A program made the position numbers and the translations under genes. From DASSUW01 sp963792385 (GTDB lineage Bacteria > Actinomycetota > Thermoleophilia > Solirubrobacterales > Solirubrobacteraceae), in NCBI GenBank assembly GCA_963792385.1, contig CAWBVZ010000001.1, positions 186,001-250,000 of the forward strand: a stretch of 64,000 nt of DNA. The letters are read 5' to 3'. Shown here one piece after another: positions 32,764 through 41,598 of the stretch. The notes under the pieces are model-generated. The model did not search any database. It saw only the letters and a program-made list of their open reading frames with translations, and was not told the DNA's origin. Each line of letters begins with the position of its first letter. Positions within the stretch are counted from its first letter, which is position 1.

Positions 32764-33249
32764 TCACTGCCGCTCCCAGTCGCGCCGCTCGCCGAGGCCG
32801 ACGGTCTGGAACCGGTCGCGGCCACGCCGGCGCGGCACGCCGAGCCAGCCGAGTGCCGCGTCGATCGCGCCGGTGTCCTCGCGTACCGCGCGCCGGAAGC
32901 TGCGCGGCGCCTGCGGCGGGCGGTCGTGGTGAGTGGCGAGCGGCCCGAGCACGAGCGTGCCGTCCGACCATCCGCAGGCCGCCTGGTCGCCCGTGCCGCC
33001 GGCGAACTCGGCGGTCACGTACACGACCGGCGTCCGGCGCGAGATCTCGATGACGAAGTCGAGCACCGAGACCGTCAGGTACAGAAGGTCGCCGGGCGTG
33101 TCCGCAACCGGTTCGCCGCTCACCGCCTCGGTGCGGACCGCGGACAGGCCGAGCCCGCGCCGGAGTTCGTGCATCGCGTACAGCGACGGGTGCCGGAGGG
33201 TCCCGAGGACCCCACCGTCTCCGATGACGCCGTAGAGCCGATACCCCAC
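32764..33249 (-). CDS. Hypothetical protein (~161 aa)
   Basis: Begins with a GTG reading GYRLYGVIGDGGVLGTLRHP. It is followed by DLLYLTVSVLDFVIEISRRT and VVYVTAEFAGGTGDQAACGW, and by a basic C-terminus (VPRRRGRDRFQTVGLGERRD). The mixed alpha/beta pattern suggests a soluble domain of about 110 residues. No family is recognised. It shares the minus strand with the MarR gene, whose stop is 23 bases upstream, so they may be cotranscribed. Confidence 0.6.
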   Translation of the reverse strand: MGYRLYGVIGDGGVLGTLRHPSLYAMHELRRGLGLSAVRTEAVSGEPVADTPGDLLYLTVSVLDFVIEISRRTPVVYVTAEFAGGTGDQAACGWSDGTLVLGPLATHHDRPPQAPRSFRRAVREDTGAIDAALGWLGVPRRRGRDRFQTVGLGERRDWERQ

Positions 33250-33272
33250 TGAATGCGAACCCTAGCCGCCGA

Positions 33273-33764
33273 TCAGCGCGGTGGGCGAACTCGGCGCGCG
33301 CGCACCGCCGGGTCGGCCCCGAGGTCGCCGATCACGTCGAGCAGCAGCCGCCGGGCGCCCTCCACGCGCCGCGGCCCATGCCGCTCCGCCAGTTCGGCGG
33401 CCAGCGCGGCGCGGTGCGCGCGCGCCGCCTCGATCGCCTGTTCGCCCCGCGGCGTGAGCGCGACCAGCCGCGCACGGGCGTCGGCCGGGTCGCGCGCCCG
33501 GCGCACGTAGGCGCGGCGCTCGAGGTCGGCGACGGACTTCGAGACGGCCTGCTGTGACACGCCGAGGTGCCCGGCGAGCGCGCTCACCGTCACCGGGCCG
33601 CCGACCAGGTGCTGGAACACGAGTCCGTCGGCGAACCGGAGGTCGTCGAGGCCGCCGGCCGCGAGCCGGCGCTGGATCTCGTCCGCCAGCGCCCAGCCGG
33701 CGAACAGCGACGCGAGCGAGAGGTCGGCGTCGGCGGGGTCGAACGCATCGTCGGAGGCGGGCAC
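33273..33764 (-). CDS. MarR family transcriptional regulator
   Basis: 163 residues from GTG 33764 (a TTG one codon earlier is possible). The winged helix-turn-helix is in GGPVTVSALAGHLGVSQQAV, followed by SKSVADLERRAYVRRARDP and the wing with ADARARLVALTPRGEQAIEA. It is a dimeric repressor that usually responds to phenolic or oxidant ligands. Two near-identical palindromes lie immediately upstream, in the space shared with the divergent flavin-oxidoreductase gene, so it probably represses both. Confidence 0.88.
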   Translation of the reverse strand: MPASDDAFDPADADLSLASLFAGWALADEIQRRLAAGGLDDLRFADGLVFQHLVGGPVTVSALAGHLGVSQQAVSKSVADLERRAYVRRARDPADARARLVALTPRGEQAIEAARAHRAALAAELAERHGPRRVEGARRLLLDVIGDLGADPAVRARRVRPPR

Positions 33765-33774
33765 CAAATCTATT

Positions 33775-33786
33775 CAACCATGGTTG
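33775..33786. promoter_or_regulatory. MarR-type operator palindrome 1
   Basis: CAACCATGGTTG is a perfect 12-base palindrome, 10 bases from the marR start. It is in the intergenic space with the divergent pseudogene and matches the core of palindrome 2. Confidence 0.55.
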
Positions 33787-33803
33787 TGGACCTGATACGA
33801 TGC

Positions 33804-33817
33804 ACAATCATGGTTGT
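33804..33817. promoter_or_regulatory. MarR-type operator palindrome 2
   Basis: ACAATCATGGTTGT is palindromic except for one base pair and shares its core with palindrome 1. The centres are exactly 30 bases apart. It contains the ATG (33810) of the divergent oxidoreductase gene, so binding would block that gene directly. Confidence 0.5.
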
Positions 33818-34304
33818 AGATATCGAAGTCGCGGACGGCTTCGTCGCCGTCGCCCACCGCATCGTCTGGTGCACGGTCGCGACCGTCGACCGTCACGGAC
33901 GCCCGCGCTCGCGCGTCCTGCACCCGTACTGGTAACTGACCGCAGACGGCCTGACCGGCTGGGTCACCACGCGGCCGACGCCGCTCAAGGTCGCGCACCT
34001 CTCCCACAGTCCGTACGTGTCCTGCTCCTACTGGGACGCCACGCAGGACGCGGCGGTGGCCGAGTGCGGCGCCGAGTGGGTGGATGACGTCGATACTCGC
34101 CGGCACGCCTGGGACCTGTTCCGCGCCGCCCCCGAGCCGCTCGGCCACAATCCCGGCTCGATCTGGCCGCACGGACCGGAGGCCGACGACGCCGGCGTCC
34201 TGCGCCTGACGCCGTGGCGACTGCGCGTCGCGGGGATGGAGACCCTGCTCGGCCGCGCGCCGGTGCTCACGTGGCGGGCTCGCGATGCAGTCCCACTCCG
34301 ATGA
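33810..34304 (+). pseudogene. Pyridoxamine 5'-phosphate oxidase-like flavin protein, interrupted by an in-frame stop
   Basis: The frame opens VVDIEVADGFVAVAHRIVWC and continues TVATVDRHGRPRSRVLHPYW, typical of the split-barrel FMN-binding PNPOx-like family (RxxxHP pattern). At 33933-33935 a TAA follows HPYW. The same frame then continues with LTADGLTGWVTTRPTPLKVA, HLSHSPYVSCSYWD and on to GRAPVLTWRARD at 34304, the rest of the family domain. A GAA to TAA change would explain it. The in-frame ATG at 33780 is an alternative start. The 3' end overlaps the convergent exporter gene by 38 bases. Nonsense mutation, sequencing error or readthrough are the options. Confidence 0.75.
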
Positions 34305-35160
34305 CGACCAGCGCAACGCCTGTGACCTCGATCCACGACGGCACCTGGGCGAGGACGACGATCCCGATCACCGTCGCCGTCGCGGGCAGCAGCGCCACCA
34401 TCAGCGCGTAGGCCGCGCGCGTGAGCCGCGCCATCGCGAGCTGATCGCACACGTACGGGATCACCGACGACGAGATCCCGACGCCCACGCCCGCCAGCAG
34501 CGCGACCGGGTCGAGCACGGCCGGGAGCGCGGCCCACCCGGCGAGCGGGGTGACCACTACGGCAGCGATCAGCATCGACGCGGCGAGACCGTCGATCCCG
34601 CTCGCCGCACCGCGCTGCGCGACCTGATGGCCGAGGACGATGTAGAGCGCGAACAGCACGGCGTTGGCGAACGCGACCGCGACGCCCAGCGGCTCGCCCG
34701 CGAGCTGCACGTCGGTCAGCAGGTAGACGCCCGGCACGGCCAGCAGGAGCGCGGCCGCGTTGCGCGGGGTCCGCGCCCCGAACGCGGCGAGCACGATCAC
34801 CGGCAGGAACTCGATCGCGGCGACCGTCCCCAGCGGCAGCCGGTCGATCGCGATGTAGAAGCAGCAGTTCATCACGGCCAACACCGCGCCCCAGGCGATC
34901 AGCAGCCGCCGTCCGTCACGGTCGAGCGTGCCGAACGCCCGCCATGGCCGGCGCCAGAGCGCGAACAGCAGCGCCGCCGAGACGATCCGCAGCCACGCGA
35001 CGCCCAGCACGTCCACGCGCGCGAACAGCAGCACGGCGAACGCGGGGCCGAGGTAGTGGAACACCGCGCTGCCGACGAAGTAGACCTGTGGAGGCGTCTG
35101 GCGCAGCGCGACGGTCTTCGTCACACCCACAGGATCGTGCAGTCCAACGCTGGTTCCCAT
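34267..35160 (-). CDS. EamA/RhtA-type drug/metabolite exporter
   Basis: 297 residues with ten predicted membrane helices in two EamA repeats, for example VLGVAWLRIVSAALLFALWR, FLPVIVLAAFGAR, LGVAVAFANAVLFALYIVLG and VTGVALVVIGVGLHR. The sequence TVAAIEFLPVI and LMVALLPATATVIGI fits RhtA-like threonine/homoserine exporters. It is divergent by 26 bases from an Lrp/AsnC regulator, the usual partner of amino-acid exporters. The substrate (an amino acid) is inferred from that context. Confidence 0.88.
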   Translation of the reverse strand: MGTSVGLHDPVGVTKTVALRQTPPQVYFVGSAVFHYLGPAFAVLLFARVDVLGVAWLRIVSAALLFALWRRPWRAFGTLDRDGRRLLIAWGAVLAVMNCCFYIAIDRLPLGTVAAIEFLPVIVLAAFGARTPRNAAALLLAVPGVYLLTDVQLAGEPLGVAVAFANAVLFALYIVLGHQVAQRGAASGIDGLAASMLIAAVVVTPLAGWAALPAVLDPVALLAGVGVGISSSVIPYVCDQLAMARLTRAAYALMVALLPATATVIGIVVLAQVPSWIEVTGVALVVIGVGLHREPAT

Positions 35161-35186
35161 GGTCGATCGCAGGTATCGTGGTCGAG

Positions 35187-35642
35187 ATGCTTGAAAATCG
35201 ACGGGAGAACGACGTCACAAGCCGTCGAATCCTCGAATCGCTGCAGGAGGACGGCCGCGTCTCGCTCGCCGAGCTCGGCCGCCGCGTCGGCCTCTCCGCG
35301 CCGGCCGTGGCCGAGCGCGTGCAGCGGCTCGAGCGCGACGGCGTGATCACCGGCTACCACGCGCAGGTCGACCCGCGCGCGCTCGGCTACACGCTCGCCG
35401 TCGTGATCCGCATCCGTCCCGCGCCGCGCGAGCTGCGCAAGGTGGCGCAGCTGGCGCGCGACACGCCGGAGGTGGTCGAGTGCCACCGCATCACCGGCGA
35501 GGACTGCTTCTTCATGAAGGCCCACGTACGCGATGTGGAGCACCTCGAGGAGATCATCGATCGCTTCGTGGCGTTCGGGCAGACGACGACATCGATCGTG
35601 CAGTCGTCGCCGGTGCCGGTGCGCGCCCTGCCGGTGAGCTGA
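35187..35642 (+). CDS. Lrp/AsnC family transcriptional regulator
   Basis: 151 residues. The N-terminal helix-turn-helix is RRILESLQEDGRVSLAELGR followed by RVGLSAPAVAERVQRLERDG (about residues 12-50). The RAM ligand-binding domain runs from YTLAVVIRIRPAPRELR to the end, with CHRITGEDCFFMKAHVRD carrying the Gly-Asp-Asp-like turn. It probably binds an amino acid and controls the divergent EamA exporter as well as itself; that link is from gene order. The ATG at 35187 leaves only 26 bases between the two starts. Confidence 0.92.
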   Translation: MLENRRENDVTSRRILESLQEDGRVSLAELGRRVGLSAPAVAERVQRLERDGVITGYHAQVDPRALGYTLAVVIRIRPAPRELRKVAQLARDTPEVVECHRITGEDCFFMKAHVRDVEHLEEIIDRFVAFGQTTTSIVQSSPVPVRALPVS

Positions 35643-35667
35643 GGCCGAGCCTGCCACGCTGTGAGGC

Positions 35668-36660
35668 GTGGTGTTTGGCTCCATCGGCGACTCCTTCTCG
35701 GCCTTCTTCGACGCGGTCGGCGACTTCTTCGGCAGCCTCGCCGCGATCAACTGGTTCTCGCTGCTGCTGGCCCTGTGCTCGTTCGGCATCTACCTGACTC
35801 TGCGTGCGCGCGCCTCGTTTCACATCCTTCGCGCGGCCTATCCGAACGAGCGGATCCAGTTCCGCTTCATCTGGGGCGCCTACATCGCCGCCTACGGGTT
35901 CAACAGCGTGGTGCCGGCCCGCGGCGGCGACGTGATCCGCCTGTTCCTGACCAAGTCGTCGGTCCCGAACTCGAGCTATCCGGCGGTGGCGTCGAGCTTT
36001 GCCGTCGAGCTGGTGTTCGACCTCTGCATGGCGGTCCCGGTGCTGGCGTTCGCGTTCAGCCAGGGCGTGTTCCCGAAGCCGCCGGACTTCTCCAAGCTGC
36101 CGGCGTTCGACCTCGCGTTCTTCGCCTCGCACCCGCGCTTCATGCTGTTCGTGCTCACGGTTCTCGCGATTGGCACACTCGCTGCGTTCGCGCTGCTGTC
36201 GGCGCGCGTGCGGGCGTTCTGGGAGCGCGTACGCCAGGGCCTGACGATCCTGTCCGACCGCCGCCGTTACTTCCGCGAGGTGTTCGCGGTCCAGTTCGCC
36301 GGCTGGCTGTTCCGCTTCACCGCGTTCTTCCTGCTGCTGGAGGCGTTCAACGTCGGCGGCTCGGTGCGCAACGTGCTGCTCGTGCTCGGTGTCAACGCCG
36401 TGGCGGCGCTGGTTCCGTTCACGCCCGGCGGCGCCGGCGTGCAGCAGGCGCTGCTCGTGAAGGTGTTCGCGGGCACCGCAACGGGCGCCACGATCGCCGC
36501 CTACTCGGTCGGCCAGCAGATCGCGATCGCCGCGTTCACGTTCGGCGCCGGCTTCGCGATCCTCGTCTGGGTGTTCAAGATCCGGTCGTTCAAGGAGGTC
36601 ATCGCGCAGGGGCGCGCCGCCCGTGGGGCCGAGGGGCAGGAAGCGGAGGCCGCGGCTTAG
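35668..36660 (+). CDS. Lysylphosphatidylglycerol synthetase-like membrane protein (UPF0104)
   Basis: 330 residues from a GTG. About eight membrane helices are visible, such as AINWFSLLLALCSFGIYLTL, MLFVLTVLAIGTLAAFALLS, and IAAFTFGAGFAILVWVFKI. The family markers are GFNSVVPARGGDVIRLFL (Pro-x-Arg-Gly-Gly-Asp, about residues 73-90) and LVPFTPGGAGVQQALLVKVF. This is the flippase-like part of MprF/AglD-type proteins without the synthase domain. It is inferred to handle lipid or lipid-linked substrates. A KKPP-free basic C-tail ends EAEAAA. It converges on the gene at 36657. Confidence 0.85.
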   Translation: MVFGSIGDSFSAFFDAVGDFFGSLAAINWFSLLLALCSFGIYLTLRARASFHILRAAYPNERIQFRFIWGAYIAAYGFNSVVPARGGDVIRLFLTKSSVPNSSYPAVASSFAVELVFDLCMAVPVLAFAFSQGVFPKPPDFSKLPAFDLAFFASHPRFMLFVLTVLAIGTLAAFALLSARVRAFWERVRQGLTILSDRRRYFREVFAVQFAGWLFRFTAFFLLLEAFNVGGSVRNVLLVLGVNAVAALVPFTPGGAGVQQALLVKVFAGTATGATIAAYSVGQQIAIAAFTFGAGFAILVWVFKIRSFKEVIAQGRAARGAEGQEAEAAA

Positions 36661-36920
36661 GCGAGGCCCTGGCGCGCTTCGCGCACCAGCGTGACGGCCT
36701 CCGGGAAGACCGTCGCCATCACCGAGCGGACCTGCTTGGCCTGCTCCTCCGCGTTGCCCTGAAGGTTCACGCGGTTGATCGCGGCGACCGTCATGTCGAC
36801 GGCGAGCTTGATCGCGTTGTCGGCCCAGGCGAGGTTCTGGGTCGACTGCATCTGCTCTGCCATCTCCTGCAGCCGGCGCTGAAGATCGGGATCGTTGAAA
36901 AAGCCTCCGAGTCCTTCCAT
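36657..36920 (-). CDS. Hypothetical protein (87 aa)
   Basis: Begins MEGLGGFFNDPDLQRRLQEM and is almost fully helical and polar (AEQMQSTQNLAWADNAIKLA, EEQAKQVRSVMATVFPEAVT). No membrane helix or known domain is seen. Its stop overlaps the last bases of the convergent UPF0104 gene by four. It lies 10 bases downstream of the CBS gene on the same strand, so the two may share a transcript. Confidence 0.6.
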   Translation of the reverse strand: MEGLGGFFNDPDLQRRLQEMAEQMQSTQNLAWADNAIKLAVDMTVAAINRVNLQGNAEEQAKQVRSVMATVFPEAVTLVREARQGLA

Positions 36921-36930
36921 GACTCTTAGG

Positions 36931-37380
36931 CTACCCGCCGCCGCGCTCGTGGAAGAAGAAGTCGGGCATGACCGCCCGCGTGACGCGGCTCGAGAGCTGG
37001 CTCGCGAGCTCCGCGTCGCCAGTGCGCGACGCCAGATCGTCGAGCGTGACGATGCCGATCAGCCGGCCGCCGTTGACCACGACGAGCCGCCGGATCGCGT
37101 GGCGGACCATCAGCTCGCCCGCCTCCTCGACCTCCATCCCGGGCTCGGCCGTGATCACCGGCGAGGACGCGTGGTCGGCCACGTGGTCGCCGAAGTCGCG
37201 CCCGTCCGCGATCACGGACAGCGCGAGATCGCGATCGGTGACGAAGCCGACCGCCCGTCCGTCCTCCACGATCACGACGGAGCCGACGTTGCGCTCGCGC
37301 ATCAACTCGGCGATCTCTCGCACCGTCCGTTCCGGGGCCGCGGTGACGACCGATTCCGTCATGACCTCGCGGACCAGCAC
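36931..37380 (-). CDS. CBS-domain protein (two CBS motifs)
   Basis: 149 residues from GTG 37380. Two CBS motifs form one Bateman module: VREVMTESVVTAAPERTVRE with MRERNVGSVVIVEDGRAVGF (residues 3-60), and VADHASSPVITAEPGMEVEE with MVRHAIRRLVVVNGGRLIGI (70-125). Each ends in a GFVTDRD- or GIVTLDD-type stretch. Such proteins bind adenine nucleotides and act as energy or stress sensors. No effector domain is attached. It is divergent from the small gene at 37406. Confidence 0.9.
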   Translation of the reverse strand: MLVREVMTESVVTAAPERTVREIAELMRERNVGSVVIVEDGRAVGFVTDRDLALSVIADGRDFGDHVADHASSPVITAEPGMEVEEAGELMVRHAIRRLVVVNGGRLIGIVTLDDLASRTGDAELASQLSSRVTRAVMPDFFFHERGGG

Positions 37381-37405
37381 GCGGGCGAGTCTACAATCGC
37401 GCGCC

Positions 37406-37618
37406 GTGGCGCATCGCACTCCCGGCCAGCTCGCCCTGCGGCGACGGATCGAAGCCCTGATCGCCCTCGCGGCTCCTGCGCTCGACCTTGTCCTGTTCGC
37501 GGGCGAGCAGGTGTCGCGCGTCGCGGGCCGCAACGAGATCGACCCGGTGCCGCCGCGCCGGATCGGCGACGGCGACGTGCGGACGTCGCTGGGCGGCCCA
37601 CCCGACGGCGCCGTCTAG
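37406..37618 (+). CDS. Hypothetical small protein (70 aa)
   Basis: A GTG start gives a basic N-terminus (AHRTPGQLALRRRIEALIAL), one hydrophobic segment (ALIALAAPALDLVLFAGEQV) and a tail rich in Pro/Gly (PPRRIGDGDVRTSLGGPPDG). It might be membrane-associated. No family is recognised. It is divergent from the CBS gene by 25 bases and 12 bases before the membrane protein gene on the same strand. Confidence 0.45.
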   Translation: MAHRTPGQLALRRRIEALIALAAPALDLVLFAGEQVSRVAGRNEIDPVPPRRIGDGDVRTSLGGPPDGAV

Positions 37619-37630
37619 GATCTTCACGCC

Positions 37631-38539
37631 GTGGCCGTCCTTGCCGACCCCGAAACGCAGCTCGCCTGGGAGGCGCGCCAGCGCCCGCGCGCCGGAATCG
37701 CGGGGATCTTCGCCGGGATCGCGCTGATCGCCGGCTACCTGTGGCTCGGGCTCGCGTTCAAGGACAGCCCGTCCCCGGGCTTCCTCGAGTCGCTCGGCCA
37801 GGCCCAGAAGCCGGGACCGATCGGCAGCGAGCCGAGCCTGCGGACGCCGTCGTTCCAGTTCTCGCAGGACCATGCGGTCACCGTGGTCGGCTCGTCGCTG
37901 CTGCGCGCGCTGGCGTACGTGGCGTTCGCGTGGGTGATCACGTTCCTCGCCGCCGCGACGCGCGCCCGGCGGCCTGAACTCGCGCGGCCGGTCGTCTACA
38001 TCGGCCTGTTCGGCGCTGCGCTGTTCGCGATCGCGGCGCTGCTGGCGATCAGCAGCCTGCCCGGCGTGTCGGACTACATGGACGGTCCACGCACCGTCGA
38101 CGCTGCGCACGAGACGCGCGCCAGCTCGCTGCTGGTCACGGCAGGCATCCTCGACCAGGTGATCGGACCACTGGCGCTGGCGGCGGGGCTGTTCCTGATC
38201 TCCCTGAACGCCATGCGCGTCGGCCTGCTCACGCGGTTCCTCGGCATCATCGGCATCATCGCCGGCGTCGTGACGGTCGCCCCGCAGCTGATGCCGCTGC
38301 CGGTGATCCAGTCGTTCTGGCTGATCTCGCTCGGGCTGTTGTTACTCGGCGCGGCGCCGGGCGGCGCACCGCCCGCATGGAGCACCGGCAACGCCGAGCC
38401 GTGGCCGAGCCAGCGCCGTGGGGCGCCGGCACCGGCGCGGCGCGAGCCCACCGCGCCGACCAACGGCGACGGCGACGGCGAGGCGTACTCGCGCCCGCAC
38501 CCGTCGTCGAAGAAGCGCAAGCGCAAGCGCCGCGGTTAG
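37631..38539 (+). CDS. Multi-pass membrane protein with basic tail
   Basis: 302 residues from a GTG start. About six membrane helices: GIAGIFAGIALIAGYLWLGL, LAYVAFAWVITFLAAATR, VVYIGLFGAALFAIAALLAI, VIGPLALAAGLFLISLNAM, FLGIIGIIAGVVTVAPQLM and WLISLGLLLLGAAPGG. After residue 245 a proline-rich and strongly basic cytoplasmic tail follows (PSSKKRKRKRRG). The layout resembles DUF4386-type proteins, but I cannot assign a family with certainty. The stop overlaps the tiny minus-strand gene at 38536. Confidence 0.7.
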   Translation: MAVLADPETQLAWEARQRPRAGIAGIFAGIALIAGYLWLGLAFKDSPSPGFLESLGQAQKPGPIGSEPSLRTPSFQFSQDHAVTVVGSSLLRALAYVAFAWVITFLAAATRARRPELARPVVYIGLFGAALFAIAALLAISSLPGVSDYMDGPRTVDAAHETRASSLLVTAGILDQVIGPLALAAGLFLISLNAMRVGLLTRFLGIIGIIAGVVTVAPQLMPLPVIQSFWLISLGLLLLGAAPGGAPPAWSTGNAEPWPSQRRGAPAPARREPTAPTNGDGDGEAYSRPHPSSKKRKRKRRG

Positions 38540-38706
38540 TCCGGCGTTTCGGCGACCGCTGCGTCCAGCAGCGAGTCGATCGTGACGAGCATGCCGAGCC
38601 ACCCGGAGAACGACCGGTCGATGCCGGCCGAATCCGTCGCGCGCCCGTCCAGCTCGTCGCCCGCCAGGCGCAGCTCGAGTGTGATCGTGACCGCTCGTGA
38701 GGTCAT
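38536..38706 (-). CDS. Small hypothetical protein (56 aa)
   Basis: An ATG at 38706 opens a 56-residue frame ending in TAA. The protein reads TSRAVTITLELRLAGDELDG and RATDSAGIDRSFSGWLGML, then VTIDSLLDAAVAETPD. Its alternating strand pattern and low Arg content are unlike the shadow frames around it, which supports a real gene. It lies 67 bases downstream of the LuxR-type regulator on the same strand. The function is unknown. It overlaps the convergent membrane-protein gene by four bases. Confidence 0.5.
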   Translation of the reverse strand: MTSRAVTITLELRLAGDELDGRATDSAGIDRSFSGWLGMLVTIDSLLDAAVAETPD

Positions 38707-38773
38707 GCCGACAGGATGGAGGGCCTGGCGGCCGGCGCCATCGGGGGGACCCCCAAACGCCGTCCCCAGTCTT

Positions 38774-41587
38774 TCATCCGCCCGCCAGCGCCGCGGCGAG
38801 CTCGCGGCGGGAGCGGATGCCGAGCTTCCGGTAGGCGTTGCTGAGGTGGACCTCGACCGTCTTCGGCGTCACGAACAGCGCCTGCGCGATGTCACGGTTG
38901 CTCTGCCCGTCGGCCGCGAAAGCGGCCACACGGCGCTCGCTCGCGGTCAGTGCGTCGACGCCGCCGAGCGCCGTCGTGCGCGGTCGTGCGCCGGTCGCGT
39001 ACAGCTCACTGCGCACGTGCTCGACGAGGGCGTCCGCCCCGCACGCGTCGGCCAGCTCGAGCGCCCGGCGCAGCGGCTCGCGCGCGTCGCTCGGCCGCCG
39101 CTCGCGTCGCAGTGCGCCGCCGAGGTCGGCGAGCGCCTTGGCGAGCTCCAGCCGCGCGTGCGAGCGCTCGAGCACCGTCGACCGCCTCCTCGAGCAGCGG
39201 CGTCCCATCCTCGCGCCTCAGCAGGCCGAGCACCCGCAGCGACGGCCCGACCGTGCCCGGCGCGCCCCAGCGCCGCGCGGCGGCGAGCTCGGCCTCGGCA
39301 AGCGCGATCGCCTCGTCGTGCCGGCCGAGCCGGTCGAGCGCCTGCGCGGCGAGCGAGCGCGCGTGCGACGCGGTCGGGAGCAGCACGTGCGCGTGGCAGC
39401 CGCTCGTAGTCGGCGTACGCCTCCAGCGCCTCGGCGTCGCGGCCCTCGGCGAGCAGCAGCCGCCATCCGCGTCGAGCGCCAGTAGCGGCTGCCCTCGGAG
39501 TTCTCGTCTCGGCTGCGGCGGGCGTGGTCTCGAGCATCGAGCGCGCCTCGTCGAGGCGTCCGCGCTCGAGCAGCGCCCGGGCATGGAACGAGCCGGTGTA
39601 CATGCGCGCGACGTCGTCGAATCCCCAGGCGTCGAACTCCTCCTGGGCCTGACGCAGCGACTCCATCGGCCTCCGCCAGCTCGCCGTACTGGAGCAGCGT
39701 GAAGCCGTGCCACAGGTGGATCGACGAGATGCCCAGCAGCGACCCGTGCCGGTGCGCCTCGGACTGCGCGAACTCCCACTCGGCGTCCGCCTCCGGCGCG
39801 GTCGGCCTGCACGAGCGTCAGCAGCGCCGCCATCATCATCAGCCCGTTGTCGGCGATCGTGAGCTCGCCGCCCGCCAGCGCGGCGAGCGCGAGCTCGGCG
39901 CACTCGTCGGCGCTGCCGCCGTTGTGCGCCCACCACAGCGACGCCGTGGCCGGCGAGCATCTTGGCGCCGAGGGCGGCGCCGCGGGCCGGGAGGCGCGCG
40001 GTAGCGCCTCGAGCGCGCCGCAGCTGCTCCGGCGCGTCGACGCCGAAGAAGCCCGTCATCAGGTCGAACGCCGTCAGGGCTGCGGCGGTCCTCGTCGAGC
40101 TCGCTCGGCAGCTCGTCGGCGACGCGCTGCGGCGAAGGCGCGCCGCCTCCGCCGGCGAGTCCGGTGAACAGCAGCGCGCGGCACAGCGCGTGGGCGACGA
40201 GCGCGCGCGAGCGCGGATCCTCGAGCGTCTCGTACGCCTCGGTCAGGTGCCCGACGGCCGCGCGGCCGTCCATCAGCACCTCGGCGAGCCCGAGCTCGAG
40301 CAGCAGGTCCGGCCGCCAGGCGGCCGGCGCGGGCTCCTCGAGCGCCCGCCGCAGGTGCGCGACGCCGCTCTCCGGCGCGCCGCGCGCGACGGCGGCGCGG
40401 CCCGCCTCGCGCAGCTGCTCGGCCACCCACTCCTGGCCGCGCCGCGGCGCGGCGAGCAGGTGCGCCGCGACCTGCTCGGCCGGCGCGCCCGCGTCGAGCA
40501 GCACGCGCGCGGCGCGCTCGTGCTGCAGCTCGCGCTCGCCGAGCGGCAGCTCCTGGTAGACCGCGTCGCGCACCAGCGCGTGCACGAACCCGAGCGGCGT
40601 CTCGGGGCGCAGGATCTCGGCCCGCGCGAGCACGCCGGTGGCGTCGGCCACGCGCGCCTCGCTGAGCTCGGTCGAGCGTGGCGACGGTCGGCAGCGTCGC
40701 GCTCTCGGCGAGCACGGCGACGGCGCGGGCGACCGCGATCGCGTCGACTCGGACAGCCGCGCGAGCCGCACGAGCACGGTCCGCGACACCGCGCGCGGGC
40801 CGATCTCCAGCACCACGCCCGCGTGCGCGGCGTCCGGGCGCACGTGGTCGGCCTCGAGCGCCGTCAGCAGCTGGCGCAGGAACAGCGGGTTGCCGCCGGT
40901 CGCCTGGTGGCACGCGGCGCAGAACGGCTCCTCGGCGTCGCGCCGAGCCGCTCGCGGACGAGCGCGCGCACCGCCTCGGCGCTCAGCGGCACGGGGCGGA
41001 CGGCGACCGTCGACGGGTCGTGGGCGATCTCGCCGAGCAGCGCCACGTCGGTCCCCTGCTCGCCTGTGCGGATGGTCGCGCCGACGAGGATCGGCTGCCC
41101 CTCCAGCCGCCGCGCGAGGTAGGCGACGAAGCGCAGCGACGGCCGGTCGCACCAGTGCAGGTCGTCGATCGCGAGCACCAGCGGCCGCTCGGCGGCGAGG
41201 TTGAGCGCGACCCAGAACAGCCCGTGGAGGGCGGCGAACGAGGCGTCGCCGTCGCCGTCGAGCGCCCCGAACACGGCCGCAGCGGGCGCGGCGGCGCCGG
41301 CGAGCAGCACGCTCGCGCCGCTCCGGATCGGCGACGGCCTCCTCGAACAGCTGGCGCACGACGCCGAACGGGAACTCGCGCTCGAGCTCGGACCCGCGCG
41401 CCGCCAGCACGGTCGCGCCGGCCTCGGCGGCGCGGCGCCGCGCCTCGGCGAGCAGCGCGCTCTTGCCGATTCCGGCCGGGCCCTCGATCCACGCCACGCG
41501 CCCCTCGCCCTGCGGCGCCGCCGCGAGCAGGGCCGCGAGCGCCGCGACCTCACGCTCGCGTTCGACCAGCTCGGGCGGTTGCGTCAT
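38774..41587 (-). pseudogene. Large LuxR-family regulator with AAA/NB-ARC ATPase, multiple frameshifts
   Basis: The start at 41587 gives PELVEREREVAALAALLAAA, then a Walker A motif GPAGIGKSALLAEAR and LAIDDLHWCDRPSLRFVAYL (Walker B). Helical TPR-like sequence follows, and a C-terminal LuxR helix-turn-helix ends the gene (LTASERRVAAFAADGQSNRD, then IAQALFVTPKTVEVHLSNAY). The order fits the roughly 930-residue MalT/LuxR-type regulators of actinobacteria. At least eight single-base shifts break the frame, for instance near 41340, 40940, 40680, 40080, 39800 and 39190. Conserved blocks survive throughout, so consensus errors are likely. It follows the symporter gene by 11 bases. Confidence 0.75.
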
Positions 41588-41598
41588 GAAGGCGGATC

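Noticed and set aside
38738..38756. GGGGGGACCCCC run as a terminator after the LuxR-type gene
   Set aside because: The loop would be too small for a stable hairpin and there is no T-run; it may only be a homopolymer-rich stretch.
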